Shown: piece by piece, positions 9,542 through 20,053 of the stretch
Numbering within the stretch: the first letter of the stretch is position 1
Layout: each line of letters starts with the position of its first letter
From: Sphingomonadales bacterium
GTDB lineage: Bacteria > Bacteroidota > Bacteroidia > Flavobacteriales_D > Crocinitomicaceae
Length of the DNA: 64,000 bases
Assembly: GCA_016872115.1 (NCBI GenBank)
Contig: VHBC01000001.1
Location: 124,001 to 188,000 of the forward strand
Direction: 5' to 3'
Notes under the pieces: model-generated
Databases searched by the model: none
The model's input: only the letters and a program-made list of their open reading frames with translations
Told to the model about the DNA's origin: nothing
Translations under genes and position numbers: made by a program

Positions 9542-12001
9542 TTATTTTTTATCAGGAATACGAAGCAATTTTGCATCCTGTACTTTTTCTTTGAGTAAAG
9601 CGATGGCGAGTACTTCCGTCATTTTATCCACATAGTTGATTTTCAGGCCCTTCAAGTAGACAGGTGCGATTTCATCAACATCTTGTTTGTTTTTGCTACA
9701 CAAAATTAGCTCGGTTATTCCAGCGCGTTTGGCCGCCAAAATTTTCTCTTTGATGCCCCCAACCGGCAATACATCACCTCTGAGGGTTATTTCTCCTGTC
9801 ATTGCGAGGTTTTTCTTGACTTTTCTTTGGGTAAACAAGGAAGCCAAAGCGGTCAGCATTGTGATGCCTGCGCTCGGGCCGTCTTTAGGTGTAGCGCCTT
9901 CCGGAACATGCACATGAACATTGTAGTTTTCAATTATGGCCGCCTCGAGATCGATGAGCTCGTGGTGGCTTTTGAGGTATTCGAGTGCAATAATAGCAGA
10001 TTCTTTCATGACGTCACCTAAGTTACCAGTAAGCGACAACTTCCCGTTTCCTTTGGACAGAAGACTTTCTATAAAAAGGATGTCACCGCCAGCTGCCGTC
10101 CAAGCCAAACCGGTCACCACGCCTGCGACATCATTGTTGTCGTATTTTGTGCGCGTTCGACCTGCACCAAGGAAGCTGAATAAATCGGCTGCGCTCAGTT
10201 GCGGTTCAAAAGTTTCTTCCATGGCTATTTGACGGGCGCGGTTGCGCACCAATTTGGCTACAATTTTGTCGAGGCCACGAACACCTGATTCAAATGTGTA
10301 AGACTCAATAATTTGCTGCCAAAGTTTATTATCGAGGAGGATATCGTTATTGGTGATGCCGTGGGCCGCTATTTGCTTGGGTAGTAAATGTCTTTTGGCT
10401 ATTTCGATTTTTTCTTCTAAGGTATATCCGTTGACTTCAATGATTTCCATTCTGTCCAGCAAAGGCCCTTGTATGCTTTGCAAATTATTGGCTGTGGCAA
10501 TAAAAAGTACCTTGGAGAGGTCAAACTCTGTTTCGACGTAATTGTCATAGAAATTGCCGTTTTGCTCAGGGTCTAGAACCTCCAATAGAGCAGAGGATGG
10601 GTCGCCGTGATTGCTGCGCCCGAGTTTATCAATTTCATCTAACACAAAAACAGGATTCGCCGTTTCGGTTTTTTTCAGGTTTTGCATAATGCGGCCTGGC
10701 ATGGCGCCGATGTAGGTTTTGCGATGCCCGCGAATTTCGGCTTCATCGTGTAGACCACCCAAAGACATGCGTACATATTTGCGCCCGAGTGCTTCAGCAA
10801 TAGATTTACCTAAGGAAGTTTTACCCACCCCCGGAGGACCATAAAAACAGAGGATAGGTGCTTTCATGTTGCCTTTCAGCTTGAGAACGGCCAAGTATTC
10901 CAAAATACGTTCTTTTACTTTTTCAAGGCCAAAGTGGTCGCGTTCTAAGATAGGCCTGGCGATGTGAAGGTCTAGTTTGTCTTTGCTGTAGACATTCCAA
11001 GGAAGGTCCAATAATAAATCGAGGTAATTAAGTTGCACGGTGTATTCGGCCCCTTGCGGGTTCATTCGTTGCAATTTTTCGAGCTCTTTTTGAAAGAGTT
11101 TTGCCACGCGCTCGTCCCATTTTTTGTGTTGGGCGCGCTTTTCAAGTTCGCGGGCATCCTGAATCTGAGGGTTGTCTCCTAGTTCGTCTTGAATGGTGCG
11201 CATTTGTTGATGCAAAAAGTACTCTCGTTGTTGTTTGTCGAGGTCTTTGCGCACTTTATTTTGAATTTCATTGCGCATTTCCAAGAGCTGCGCCTCTGCG
11301 GTAAGGTGCTCCAAAACGAGCATAACACGCTTTTTAATGTCCATTTCTTCCAACATAGATTGCTTTTTAGCGACATCCGCGTTCATATTTGACGAAATGA
11401 AATTGACCAAAAAGCTTGGGCTATCAATATTGCCAATAGCAAATTGCGCCTCTGAAGGAATATTTGGACTTTCTCTAATAATTTGTAAAGCGAGGTCTTT
11501 TATGGTGTTAAACATGACCTCGAGCTCTTTGTTTGAGCTATCTACGGGCACTTCTGTGAGGATGCGAACCTTGGCTCTAAGGTAAGGTTCAGTTTGGGTT
11601 GCCTCAAGCATTTCAAAGCGACGCTTACCCTGAATAATAACTGTAGAGCTGCCATCTGGCATCTTGAGCATGCGGATGATTTGGGCCACGGTACCTATTG
11701 GATGAAGGTCATCGAAAAGAGGCGACTCCACTTCTTGGTTTTTTTGTGAGACCACACCAATAATTTTATTACCCCGGTTGGCCTCTTGAATCAGTTTGAT
11801 CGATTTATCGCGACCTACCGTTATCGGAATGACAACGCCTGGAAATAGCACGTTGTTTCGCAAGGGCAAAATTGGTAATTCTTCAGGATATTCCTGCTGA
11901 TTCATGTGGGCCTCTTCTTCAGCGGTGATTAGCGGAATGAATTCTGCATCGGCATCGTAGCCAGATAAACCAAAAAGTCCTTGGTCAAAAATGTTGTTCA
12001 T
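9542..12001 (-). CDS. lon: ATP-dependent protease Lon
   Basis: Walker A 'FYGPPGVGKTSLGKSIAEAL', proteolytic Ser in 'EGATPKDGPSAGITM', LON N-terminal domain 'LPILPLRNNVLFPGVVIPI'. Confidence 0.98.
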   Translation of the reverse strand: MNNIFDQGLFGLSGYDADAEFIPLITAEEEAHMNQQEYPEELPILPLRNNVLFPGVVIPITVGRDKSIKLIQEANRGNKIIGVVSQKNQEVESPLFDDLHPIGTVAQIIRMLKMPDGSSTVIIQGKRRFEMLEATQTEPYLRAKVRILTEVPVDSSNKELEVMFNTIKDLALQIIRESPNIPSEAQFAIGNIDSPSFLVNFISSNMNADVAKKQSMLEEMDIKKRVMLVLEHLTAEAQLLEMRNEIQNKVRKDLDKQQREYFLHQQMRTIQDELGDNPQIQDARELEKRAQHKKWDERVAKLFQKELEKLQRMNPQGAEYTVQLNYLDLLLDLPWNVYSKDKLDLHIARPILERDHFGLEKVKERILEYLAVLKLKGNMKAPILCFYGPPGVGKTSLGKSIAEALGRKYVRMSLGGLHDEAEIRGHRKTYIGAMPGRIMQNLKKTETANPVFVLDEIDKLGRSNHGDPSSALLEVLDPEQNGNFYDNYVETEFDLSKVLFIATANNLQSIQGPLLDRMEIIEVNGYTLEEKIEIAKRHLLPKQIAAHGITNNDILLDNKLWQQIIESYTFESGVRGLDKIVAKLVRNRARQIAMEETFEPQLSAADLFSFLGAGRTRTKYDNNDVAGVVTGLAWTAAGGDILFIESLLSKGNGKLSLTGNLGDVMKESAIIALEYLKSHHELIDLEAAIIENYNVHVHVPEGATPKDGPSAGITMLTALASLFTQRKVKKNLAMTGEITLRGDVLPVGGIKEKILAAKRAGITELILCSKNKQDVDEIAPVYLKGLKINYVDKMTEVLAIALLKEKVQDAKLLRIPDKK

Positions 12002-12066
12002 TGGTAAAATTATTTCGCGCTACATTGGTCAAGATGTGTGCCAAAACGACATCTACTGCTAAAAAG

Positions 12067-13194
12067 TCAGTTATTGGCTAAATGATCAAAAATTTGGGCG
12101 TCTAGTTCGGTAAATTCTTGGTTTCTTCTTGCCATCATGGCAGCCGCAGCTGCTTTTGCTTTTTGTAATTCAAATAAAACTTTTTGCCCGTCTGACAGCC
12201 ATTGGAAAGAACCAATGACTTTTTCGGGAAAACCACTGCAGAGAATATTGCTACTGACTCCAACAACACTAGCGGTGTTGAATTGTACATTAATGGCCGT
12301 TTTGCTGTGGTCTCCCATGGTGAGCCCCATAAATAATTCACTGGTTTGAACTTGGGCTCGCGTTTCATAAGAATAGGTGCTTACCTTTCCGTAGTTGTTC
12401 TTTAGGTTGGAGCAGTTGGTGTCTGCACCTAAATTGCACCATTCACCAATAAGCGCATTGCCGATAAATCCGTCGTGTCCTTTGTTGGTATGTCCCTGAA
12501 AAATAGAGTTGCTTACTTCACCACCAATTCGGCATTCGGGCCCGATGGTGGTGGCGCCATAAATTTTGGCACCCATCTTAATAACGGCGCCATCCAAAAT
12601 AGCCAGAGGCCCCCTGAGCATACTGCCTTCCATTATTTCTACATTCTTACCAACATAGATAGGGCCTGTGCTTGTATTGAGTGTAGCACCTTCAATTCGA
12701 GCACCCTCTGAAATAAAAAGTTCTGATGCAGCGCCGATTAATAGGTTTGAAGCGGAGAGCGTTTGTGATTTTTTCGCTTTTGTGTATAATTCAAAATCGC
12801 GACGCGATACAATATCATTCTTCAAAAATAAATCCCAGCGGTTTTCCAAGACGAGTAATTCCGAAGCGGTGTATTCCAGAAGGTTAGATCCACTGCCGTT
12901 TTGAGCCAAACGGATTCCTTTATAAGCCAATGCTTCATTTGGGCCTAATTGTTGGACAGCCAATGCTAGTTGTGGATTTGGAATGATCTGTGCGTTGATC
13001 CAAAGTCCGTCAATTGCTTTGAATTTAGCCTGAAGGTAGTTTTCTGTTTGATAACCAATTTTTGCGTTAGGCAAAAGATGCTTCCACCTTTCCGCATTGG
13101 TGAATAGACCACAACGCAACTCAGCCAAAGGACGTGTGAGCGTGAGTGGCGCAAAGCGCAAGTGTAGTTGGTTATCAGAGAGCAGAATATTCAT
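12067..13194 (-). CDS. GlmU-like sugar nucleotidyltransferase / left-handed beta-helix acyltransferase family protein
   Basis: 'LLSDNQLHLRFAPLTLTRPLAELRCGLFTNAERW' plus hexapeptide repeats 'IYVGKNVEIMEGSMLRGPLAILDGAVIKMGAKIYGATTIGPECRIGGEV'. ATG at 13194 preferred over the ORF start at 13218. Confidence 0.87.
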   Translation of the reverse strand: MNILLSDNQLHLRFAPLTLTRPLAELRCGLFTNAERWKHLLPNAKIGYQTENYLQAKFKAIDGLWINAQIIPNPQLALAVQQLGPNEALAYKGIRLAQNGSGSNLLEYTASELLVLENRWDLFLKNDIVSRRDFELYTKAKKSQTLSASNLLIGAASELFISEGARIEGATLNTSTGPIYVGKNVEIMEGSMLRGPLAILDGAVIKMGAKIYGATTIGPECRIGGEVSNSIFQGHTNKGHDGFIGNALIGEWCNLGADTNCSNLKNNYGKVSTYSYETRAQVQTSELFMGLTMGDHSKTAINVQFNTASVVGVSSNILCSGFPEKVIGSFQWLSDGQKVLFELQKAKAAAAAMMARRNQEFTELDAQIFDHLANN

Positions 13195-14647
13195 TAGGTT
13201 GGTGTTTGGTGGAAACAAAGCTACTCAAGAAGAGCAAAAGAAAAGTGAGTAAGCCGTTAATCAAAAGCATTTCGTTGCCAAATTGATAGCCTTTCCATAT
13301 GAGATCGGCGTTTTTACTGAGCCAATAACAGCAGAGCGGGGCAGCGAGTACAATGAATGGGATGGCTTTGGACGCGGGCTGTTTATTGGTCAAAATGCCA
13401 AAGGTAAATAAACCGAGCAAAGGCCCATAAGTATAGCCGGCAATTAAGAAAATTAAATTAACAATGCTTTTATCGTTGTACCATTTAAACAAAAAGACCA
13501 GCAGCGTAAACAATAAGGCGAAACAAAGGTGCACGATTTTTTTGATGCGCATGCGCTCGGATTCGGGGAGGTCTTTGCGCTCAAAACCGATGATGTCCAG
13601 GCAAAATGAAGCTGTTAAGGCTGTAATTGCGCCATCCACGGATGGGAACAACGCGGAAATAAGGCCAATGATGAAAATAATAAAGACACCACTCGGCAAA
13701 TAGGTCTGGATGATTTTTGCGAAGAGGTCGTCAGGCGCAATTTCGAGGCCGTTTTGAATGGCAAAATAACTTAAAATACTACCTAATACTAGAAACAAAG
13801 CGTTGACAATAAGTAAAGTAAAACTGAAAACCACCATGTTTTTTTGCGCGTCTTTTAGTGTTTTAACGCTGATGTTTTTTTGCATCATTTCTTGATCAAG
13901 ACCGGTCATGGCAATAGTGATGAAAGCGCCGCCGATGAAATGTTTCCAAAAATAATCTGCTTTAGACGGATTCCATACAGTCAGTTGGGTAAGATGTTGC
14001 TTTTCTAAAGACTGCCAAAGTTGTCCCCAAGACAAATCTAATTTTTGCTGCAATGAGATAATACACACCACAAGTGCCAGCAACATAAAGAAGGTTTGTA
14101 AGGTGTCGGTCCAGACGATTGTTTTAACACCACCTTTGAGCGTGTAGGCTAAAATCATAAGGACGATCAATAGGGTTGAGTGCCAAAATTGCAAGCCAAT
14201 AGGTTCAAAAACAAAAATTTGCAAGACATTGATAACTAGGTATAAACGCACTGTAGCGCCGAGAGTACGAGATAAAATAAAATAACCCGCACCCCATTTA
14301 TAAGCATTTAAGCCCAAACGCAACTCGAGGTATCGATAGATTGAACTGAGATTGTGCTTGTAATAAAGCGGTAAAAGCACAAATGCGACTACAAAATAGC
14401 CAGCAAAAAATCCCAGAACCAATTGGTAATAGTGCCATGCACTTATGCTAACTGCGCCTGGTACTGAAACAAAAGTAACGCCTGATAGCGAAGTGCCGAT
14501 CATGCCAAAGGCCACTAAAAACCAAGGGCTTTTTTTGTCGCCGGTAAAAAAACTATGGCTACTGGCGTTCTTAGAGCTAAAGTATGCGATGGCTAAGAGC
14601 AGTATAAAATAGAACAACAGGATAAGTGGCAATAGGACTTGATTCAT
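13175..14647 (-). CDS. Sodium:solute symporter (SSS) family transporter
   Basis: 490 aa multi-TM; 'FFTGDKKSPWFLVAFGMIGTSLSGVTFVSVPGAV', 'GGVKTIVWTDTLQTFFML'. Confidence 0.9.
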   Translation of the reverse strand: MNQVLLPLILLFYFILLLAIAYFSSKNASSHSFFTGDKKSPWFLVAFGMIGTSLSGVTFVSVPGAVSISAWHYYQLVLGFFAGYFVVAFVLLPLYYKHNLSSIYRYLELRLGLNAYKWGAGYFILSRTLGATVRLYLVINVLQIFVFEPIGLQFWHSTLLIVLMILAYTLKGGVKTIVWTDTLQTFFMLLALVVCIISLQQKLDLSWGQLWQSLEKQHLTQLTVWNPSKADYFWKHFIGGAFITIAMTGLDQEMMQKNISVKTLKDAQKNMVVFSFTLLIVNALFLVLGSILSYFAIQNGLEIAPDDLFAKIIQTYLPSGVFIIFIIGLISALFPSVDGAITALTASFCLDIIGFERKDLPESERMRIKKIVHLCFALLFTLLVFLFKWYNDKSIVNLIFLIAGYTYGPLLGLFTFGILTNKQPASKAIPFIVLAAPLCCYWLSKNADLIWKGYQFGNEMLLINGLLTFLLLFLSSFVSTKHQPNEYSAL

Positions 14648-14695
14648 AAGGTAAAAATAAGCTAAAGCACTATATTTGCCTCAAAAAAAATACGT

Positions 14696-15220
14696 ATGGA
14701 ACTCATTTTTGTAGTCATTTCATTTCTAATTGCGCTTTTAGCCATTGTAGCGGTGGTATATTTATTTGTTAAGCGCCAGCACGATGCGAGTCTTATAGGT
14801 TTGCAAACAGAATTAAGTACCCAGCGTCAAAACTATTTTTTACCGAGTAAACTAGAGGCCTATCAACGTTGTATATTATTACTAGACCGCATTGCACCTG
14901 CAAATTTAACCTTGCGTACCTTGCAGGTAACGCAAAATGCACGCACCCAACAGACGCTTTTAATTAAAACAGTCCGAGACGAATTCGAACACAACATTGC
15001 ACAGCAGTTGTTTATTTCTCCTACGGGTTGGCAAATGCTAGTGCAGGCTAAAGAGGAAGTAATCCGCGTAATCAATATTGCGGCAAATACATTAGATGCA
15101 GATGCAAGTGCCACTGAATTGGCGGCAAAAATTTTAGAAATAGCTGCGCAAGTAACACCTTTTCCGACAGAGATTTGCCGAGCTTATTTGCAAGAAGAAT
15201 TTCAAAGATTTAGCGCTTAA
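14696..15220 (+). CDS. Uncharacterised membrane-anchored protein with one N-terminal TM helix
   Basis: 174 aa; TM 'MELIFVVISFLIALLAIVAVVYLFV' followed by a soluble helical domain; TATATTTG -7-like element at 14671-14678. Confidence 0.75.
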   Translation: MELIFVVISFLIALLAIVAVVYLFVKRQHDASLIGLQTELSTQRQNYFLPSKLEAYQRCILLLDRIAPANLTLRTLQVTQNARTQQTLLIKTVRDEFEHNIAQQLFISPTGWQMLVQAKEEVIRVINIAANTLDADASATELAAKILEIAAQVTPFPTEICRAYLQEEFQRFSA

Positions 15221-15229
15221 TGAAGCCTT

Positions 15230-15901
15230 TTATGAACCTTTTTTGAATTTTTCATTCAACATTGCAACCAGCATCGGCAATAGAGAGAGACCTATAATGC
15301 CAAAGATAACGGTTTCAAAATTTTGCCTCACAATAGGTAAGTTCCCGAAAAAGAAACCGAGCAGGATGAGGCCAAGAACCCAGCAAATACCGCCAATAAT
15401 ATTGTATTTGAGGAAAATTGGATAACGCATGTTTGCCAAGCCTGCCGTAAATGGTGCAAAGGTGCGCACAATAGGCACAAAGCGCGCAATGATGATTGTT
15501 TTGGAGCCGTGCTTTTCGAAAAAAGATTGTGTTTGTGCAAGGTGCTTGTCTTTAAGTAATTGATAGCGGCCTATTTTCATTTTGGCCAATTGCTGTCCAT
15601 ATTTATGACCTATCCAAAAGTTGAGTGCATCACCTAAAATTGCTGCTGCTATCAGTAAAGCCAGCACGACAAATAAATTCAACTGGGCTAATTCATTTTC
15701 AATTTGAACACCTGCACAAAAAGATCCTGCTGCAAAAAGCAAAGAGTCTCCCGGCAAGAAGGGCATGACAACCAAGCCTGTTTCTACAAAAACGATTAAA
15801 AATAAAATGGCATAAACCCACAAGCCATAATCCTGAATGAGCAGTAATAAATAATTATCAATATGAAGAATAAAATCGATCATGTTGTGCATGGTGCTCA
15901 T
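15230..15901 (-). CDS. DedA/SNARE-associated (VTT domain) family membrane protein
   Basis: 'FVETGLVVMPFLPGDSLLFAAGSF', 'FFEKHGSKTIIIARFVPIVRTFAPFTAGLANM'. Confidence 0.95.
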   Translation of the reverse strand: MSTMHNMIDFILHIDNYLLLLIQDYGLWVYAILFLIVFVETGLVVMPFLPGDSLLFAAGSFCAGVQIENELAQLNLFVVLALLIAAAILGDALNFWIGHKYGQQLAKMKIGRYQLLKDKHLAQTQSFFEKHGSKTIIIARFVPIVRTFAPFTAGLANMRYPIFLKYNIIGGICWVLGLILLGFFFGNLPIVRQNFETVIFGIIGLSLLPMLVAMLNEKFKKGS

Positions 15902-16240
15902 TTACTGACAAGTGATTTGAGGTGCATTTTGGGAAATCAAGGCATTGATACCGCCATCCAAAACACAAATATTCGTCGCGTTGAATTCAGTTTCAATAAA
16001 GTTAGCAAGCGCTTCTGCACGCTTTCCAGACTGACACATTAAAATGATTTGCTCGTAAGAATGGAGCGAAGGATATTTTGCTGCGAATGAGGCCATCGGA
16101 ATCGCCAAGCAATCAATTTTGCAATTAAGCAGTTCATAGGGCTCACGGATATCGACAAGCAAACATTGAGTAGATTCTTGGAGCGCTATTAGAGCAGCCT
16201 CTGGACTGAGTATTTTCATTATTGAGCGTATTTTAAGCAA
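15902..16240 (-). CDS. Rhodanese-like domain protein
   Basis: 'CLLVDIREPYELLNCKIDCLAIPM...IILMCQSGKRAEALANFIE' with active-site Cys loop CQSGKRA. Confidence 0.92.
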   Translation of the reverse strand: MLKIRSIMKILSPEAALIALQESTQCLLVDIREPYELLNCKIDCLAIPMASFAAKYPSLHSYEQIILMCQSGKRAEALANFIETEFNATNICVLDGGINALISQNAPQITCQ

Positions 16241-16255
16241 AGATAAAAGACTTGG

Positions 16256-18091
16256 TCAAAAGCATTCGATTTTTTGACTTTGCTTTTTGGCATTTATTCG
16301 AAGTTTGAAATCTTTGTGATTGACAATGTGAATTTTAATATTGGGTAAGAAAAAATGATAAGTACCTGGCATGATTTGCTGGTATGTGAGTTGGCAATTT
16401 TGCCCGATTCGCAGCGCTTCTAGAAAAAACGCCACTTTTTTCTTTGGTTGAATCCCTATGGCCAAAGCGCGGTTACCACATTTGTATAAAATTAGTTTTT
16501 CATGATTTAAATAAAATACCCTTTCATTGTAAAAAAGCATTTGTTTCTGGAGTGACATCCATAGTAAACAAAATAAAAACCCGGATTTCAGCCAGTATGT
16601 TCGGATCGTAAATAAATTGTAAAACCAAAAATAAGTCAGCAACCAAAACAGCGCCACCCACCAAAATGGCACCTCAATTCCTTTTGCAAGCGCTCCGGGC
16701 GCCTCGCTAAAAATGCGCATGATCCAAAGCATGAGTTCTATGGCGTATTGCAGTAGTTTAGCGCTCAGTGTATCGATTATCGGGAGGTATTGTAAAACTG
16801 GAAAGAACATGCCGACAATTAAAATAAGACTTGAAAGGCTCATCAAGAGCAGATTAGCAATTTGGGCGTAGTTGGGGTAAACATGAAAATGATACAAACT
16901 GAGCGGTAGGGTGGTGAGTGTTGCAGCGAGCCCGAGCGCAGTTCCCGTCCATAAAGATTGCAGCCAAGCCCAACGAAAAGTGCACCATGCTAAAATAAGG
17001 TCGTAATATAAGTAGATGCCGAGCATTGCTAAATAGGAAAGCTGAAAACCAAGATCGTATAAATAACTAGGGTCAAAAACTAACAAACAAAATGCGGAGA
17101 AAAATAGTCCCGATAAATTACCCATTTGTCTTCCAGAAAACTGACTAAACAATAACACGCTGTACATGAAAACACTCCGCAGCACCGAAGCCGACATTCC
17201 GGTTAAAAAAGCATAATACCATATGACGAACAACACCAATAGTAAGGCTTGCTTCCTACTGATCCAGTTCGCTAATAAACCCAGTAATTTGAGAAGGGCT
17301 ATAATTAAAAGTCCAATATGCATTCCTGAAACAGCCAAAATATGCATCGAGCCTGTGGCCAGAAAATAAGTCCGCAATCGATTGTCGATTCCGTCTCGTT
17401 CCCCTAAAATGAGTGCTCTTCCAACAGCCTCAGCATCGGCATGCATTCCTTTTTTGAATAATGTTGAAAGTTGTTGCCTAAAGCCAAATAATTTTTCAGA
17501 CCATGAATGCTTTTGCGGGCTTTTGATTGCGATTATTTGGTTTTGGGCAACAAACGCACGGTGTCCAATTCCCTGCAACTCGTAAAAGCGTTCTTGGTCA
17601 AAAGCCCCAGGGTAGCTTTCGTTTTGTATTCGTTGGGGAAGACAACGCAAAAGGTAATAGCCACGAGCTTGCAATTTTTCTTCTGTACGCACATAACAAA
17701 GTAGGGGTAGTGTTATTTTTTGCTTGTCTTGCGTGAAATAAAAAACACCTTTACATTTTTTAAGCTCCCCTTTAGGGTCTATTTCTTTGATTTCAAATAC
17801 CCCATTTATTTCTTGTTGAAACCGCAAAGCTTTCAATACGCAGAAATCATGCTGATTGAAGAACTGACAAAAAAAACCGAGGGCCAAAAACGACATGTAG
17901 ACACCTATTTGCCTGGTCTGTTGAGGGAACAAGAAAAGAAGGCCCAGCGAACTTAAAAAGGAGCAAAAATACAGAGTGGTATCCGTAAAATTACGGTAGT
18001 CTGCAAGATAAATGCCAGTCATAAACGGCAATAAAAGCAGAAAGATATGCCATTGCTGCTTGGCCGCAATGACTTCGGGTGTAGGTTGCAT
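16256..18091 (-). CDS. comEC: ComEC/Rec2-family competence protein
   Basis: 'LILGERDGIDNRLRTYFLATGSMHILAVSGMHIGLLIIALLKLL' and 'TGMSASVLRSVFMYSVLLFSQFSGRQ' competence-domain signatures; multi-TM. Confidence 0.93.
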   Translation of the reverse strand: MQPTPEVIAAKQQWHIFLLLLPFMTGIYLADYRNFTDTTLYFCSFLSSLGLLFLFPQQTRQIGVYMSFLALGFFCQFFNQHDFCVLKALRFQQEINGVFEIKEIDPKGELKKCKGVFYFTQDKQKITLPLLCYVRTEEKLQARGYYLLRCLPQRIQNESYPGAFDQERFYELQGIGHRAFVAQNQIIAIKSPQKHSWSEKLFGFRQQLSTLFKKGMHADAEAVGRALILGERDGIDNRLRTYFLATGSMHILAVSGMHIGLLIIALLKLLGLLANWISRKQALLLVLFVIWYYAFLTGMSASVLRSVFMYSVLLFSQFSGRQMGNLSGLFFSAFCLLVFDPSYLYDLGFQLSYLAMLGIYLYYDLILAWCTFRWAWLQSLWTGTALGLAATLTTLPLSLYHFHVYPNYAQIANLLLMSLSSLILIVGMFFPVLQYLPIIDTLSAKLLQYAIELMLWIMRIFSEAPGALAKGIEVPFWWVALFWLLTYFWFYNLFTIRTYWLKSGFLFCLLWMSLQKQMLFYNERVFYLNHEKLILYKCGNRALAIGIQPKKKVAFFLEALRIGQNCQLTYQQIMPGTYHFFLPNIKIHIVNHKDFKLRINAKKQSQKIECF

Positions 18092-18100
18092 AGACAGGTC

Positions 18101-19966
18101 TTATAGGTAGAATTTTCCTGCCTTAAATTTGATTTTTTCAGTAAGTAAATGGGGTCGAATGAGCACTTCTAAATCACTTTTTGCACATTCAAAGTGGTTT
18201 TGTAATTCTTGTAGGCTTTTGGGCTCATTGAGAAAATGAAGAAGATTTGTCAGGTTGAGCAAAGCACTTTTACAGACATCACACTGTCCACAAGGATTGC
18301 TGTTTTGTCCAAAGTAATTAATGAGTTGCTGTGCCCTGCAGATAGAAACTTTGCAATAGTTTAGCATGGCATCTAGCTTTTGTTGGGTCGCTTGTTTTCT
18401 TTCTAGGTAGATACTTGGTTTGAGTTGGAAGTAGGACTCGGGCAGACGCTCTTGATTGAAGTACAATTGTGGGAGTGTGCTTTTCATTTTGAGTTCGATG
18501 ATTCCGTTTTTTTGCATAAACTGCAGTTGCTCATAAAAACGCGCTTCAGTGGTTTTTAGTCTCTGAATGAGTTTGTGTTCGTGAAGCACAATCATATGTT
18601 CAAAGATGCCAGGATAGCTTCGTACAAGGGTGGTGCAAAGTTGGTAATATGCCTCATTTTGAACCTGAAAGTTATAAAGTACCTCGTTATTGACAATAAA
18701 ATGCAAACGCGTAGGTTGATAAAAGCCATCTGACAGGGTAAGATTGCCATTTTGCTCTAATAATTTGAGTGCATAATAGACTTCGTTTTCAGGAAGTTCA
18801 AAAGTGCGGCAAAAGTGTTTTAGATCGAAGTCATAGCTCTCATCTTTGCCAGCACCCACGGCTATTTTTAGGTAATTACAAACAGCTCTGTATACAAAAG
18901 TGACGCGCTCCGAACTGGGAAAAGTTAGGTCTATTTGCCGCTGCATTTTTTGAAAATCCTGAGGACCATACAACAATAAAGCATAGGCGTCTTGGCCATC
19001 GCGGCCGCCCCGACCAGCTTCCTGAAAGTAAGCTTCTGGGGAGGTAGGTATTTCGTAGTGCAACACAAAACGTACGTCGGGTTTGTCAATACCCATACCA
19101 AAAGCATTGGTTGCAACCATGATTTGCGTGTGATTATTAAGCCAACTATTTAAAGAAGTACGCCGTTGTTCTGCATTGAGGCCACCGTGGTAAATTCCAA
19201 CGCGCACCCCATTGTTGTGTAAAACAAGTGCTATTTCTTTGACTGATTTCCTGGTCTGGCAGTACACAATTCCAGTTCCGTTTTCGCGTTTGCATATAGC
19301 TACAATTTCTTCAGGTTTTTGCTCTACCTGCTGTACGCGATAACGTAAATTTGGCCGCGTAAAATCTCCTTCTAATAGCAGCGCAGTTGGCATGCCCATT
19401 TGCTTCAGAATATCCTGCTGAACTGCTTTGGTGGCAGTAGCTGTAAGTGCCAAAAAAGGAATGTCAGGTTGAATTTTCCGCAATTTTTCAATTTGACGAA
19501 AAGCTGGCCTAAAATCGTGTCCCCATTCCGAAATACAATGGGCTTCATCAATGACGAGTAAAGAAATTTTCATCCGTTTGAAGCGCTCGATAAATAGTGC
19601 GGATTGGATGCGTTCTGGCGATGTATAAAGAAAATCCAAGCCACCGAAGCGTGCGTTGTCAAGAATTTGATCTATTTCTCTGTAACTGAGCCCGCTCGTA
19701 ATGGCTTTTGCGCGCAAACCGCGTTTTTGCAGGTTTTCCACTTGATCTTGCATGAGTGCAATTAAAGGTGAAATCACCAGGCAAAGTCCTTCGCGTTGGA
19801 GGCCAGGTACTTGAAAACAAATAGATTTTCCGCCTCCTGTTGGTAATAAGGCGAGTGCATCTTTTCCTTCTAGCGCTGCTTTTACTATTGGCACTTGACT
19901 TGGCCTAAAAGCGGCAAAGCCCCAATGTTTTTGGAGCAAGCTAAGGGCTTGGTCGAAATCATGCAT
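18101..19966 (-). CDS. recQ: ATP-dependent DNA helicase RecQ
   Basis: 'LLPTGGGKSICFQVPGL', DEAH box 'LLVIDEAHCISEWGHDFRP', 'YFQEAGRGGRDGQ', zinc-binding 'CGQCDVC'. Confidence 0.96.
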   Translation of the reverse strand: MHDFDQALSLLQKHWGFAAFRPSQVPIVKAALEGKDALALLPTGGGKSICFQVPGLQREGLCLVISPLIALMQDQVENLQKRGLRAKAITSGLSYREIDQILDNARFGGLDFLYTSPERIQSALFIERFKRMKISLLVIDEAHCISEWGHDFRPAFRQIEKLRKIQPDIPFLALTATATKAVQQDILKQMGMPTALLLEGDFTRPNLRYRVQQVEQKPEEIVAICKRENGTGIVYCQTRKSVKEIALVLHNNGVRVGIYHGGLNAEQRRTSLNSWLNNHTQIMVATNAFGMGIDKPDVRFVLHYEIPTSPEAYFQEAGRGGRDGQDAYALLLYGPQDFQKMQRQIDLTFPSSERVTFVYRAVCNYLKIAVGAGKDESYDFDLKHFCRTFELPENEVYYALKLLEQNGNLTLSDGFYQPTRLHFIVNNEVLYNFQVQNEAYYQLCTTLVRSYPGIFEHMIVLHEHKLIQRLKTTEARFYEQLQFMQKNGIIELKMKSTLPQLYFNQERLPESYFQLKPSIYLERKQATQQKLDAMLNYCKVSICRAQQLINYFGQNSNPCGQCDVCKSALLNLTNLLHFLNEPKSLQELQNHFECAKSDLEVLIRPHLLTEKIKFKAGKFYL

Positions 19967-20053
19967 ATGACAAAGTTAAGGATTGCTTTTAATAAGGTCA
20001 ATAAGTTGTGTGCTCGGCGATTTAGTGGTATATTCGCGCATCAATTAACGCTT

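Noticed and set aside
19895-20053. N-terminal extension of the ilvE ORF
   Set aside because: Overlaps the 5' end of recQ; the protein begins naturally at ATG 20054 (MSGVSVQFPV).
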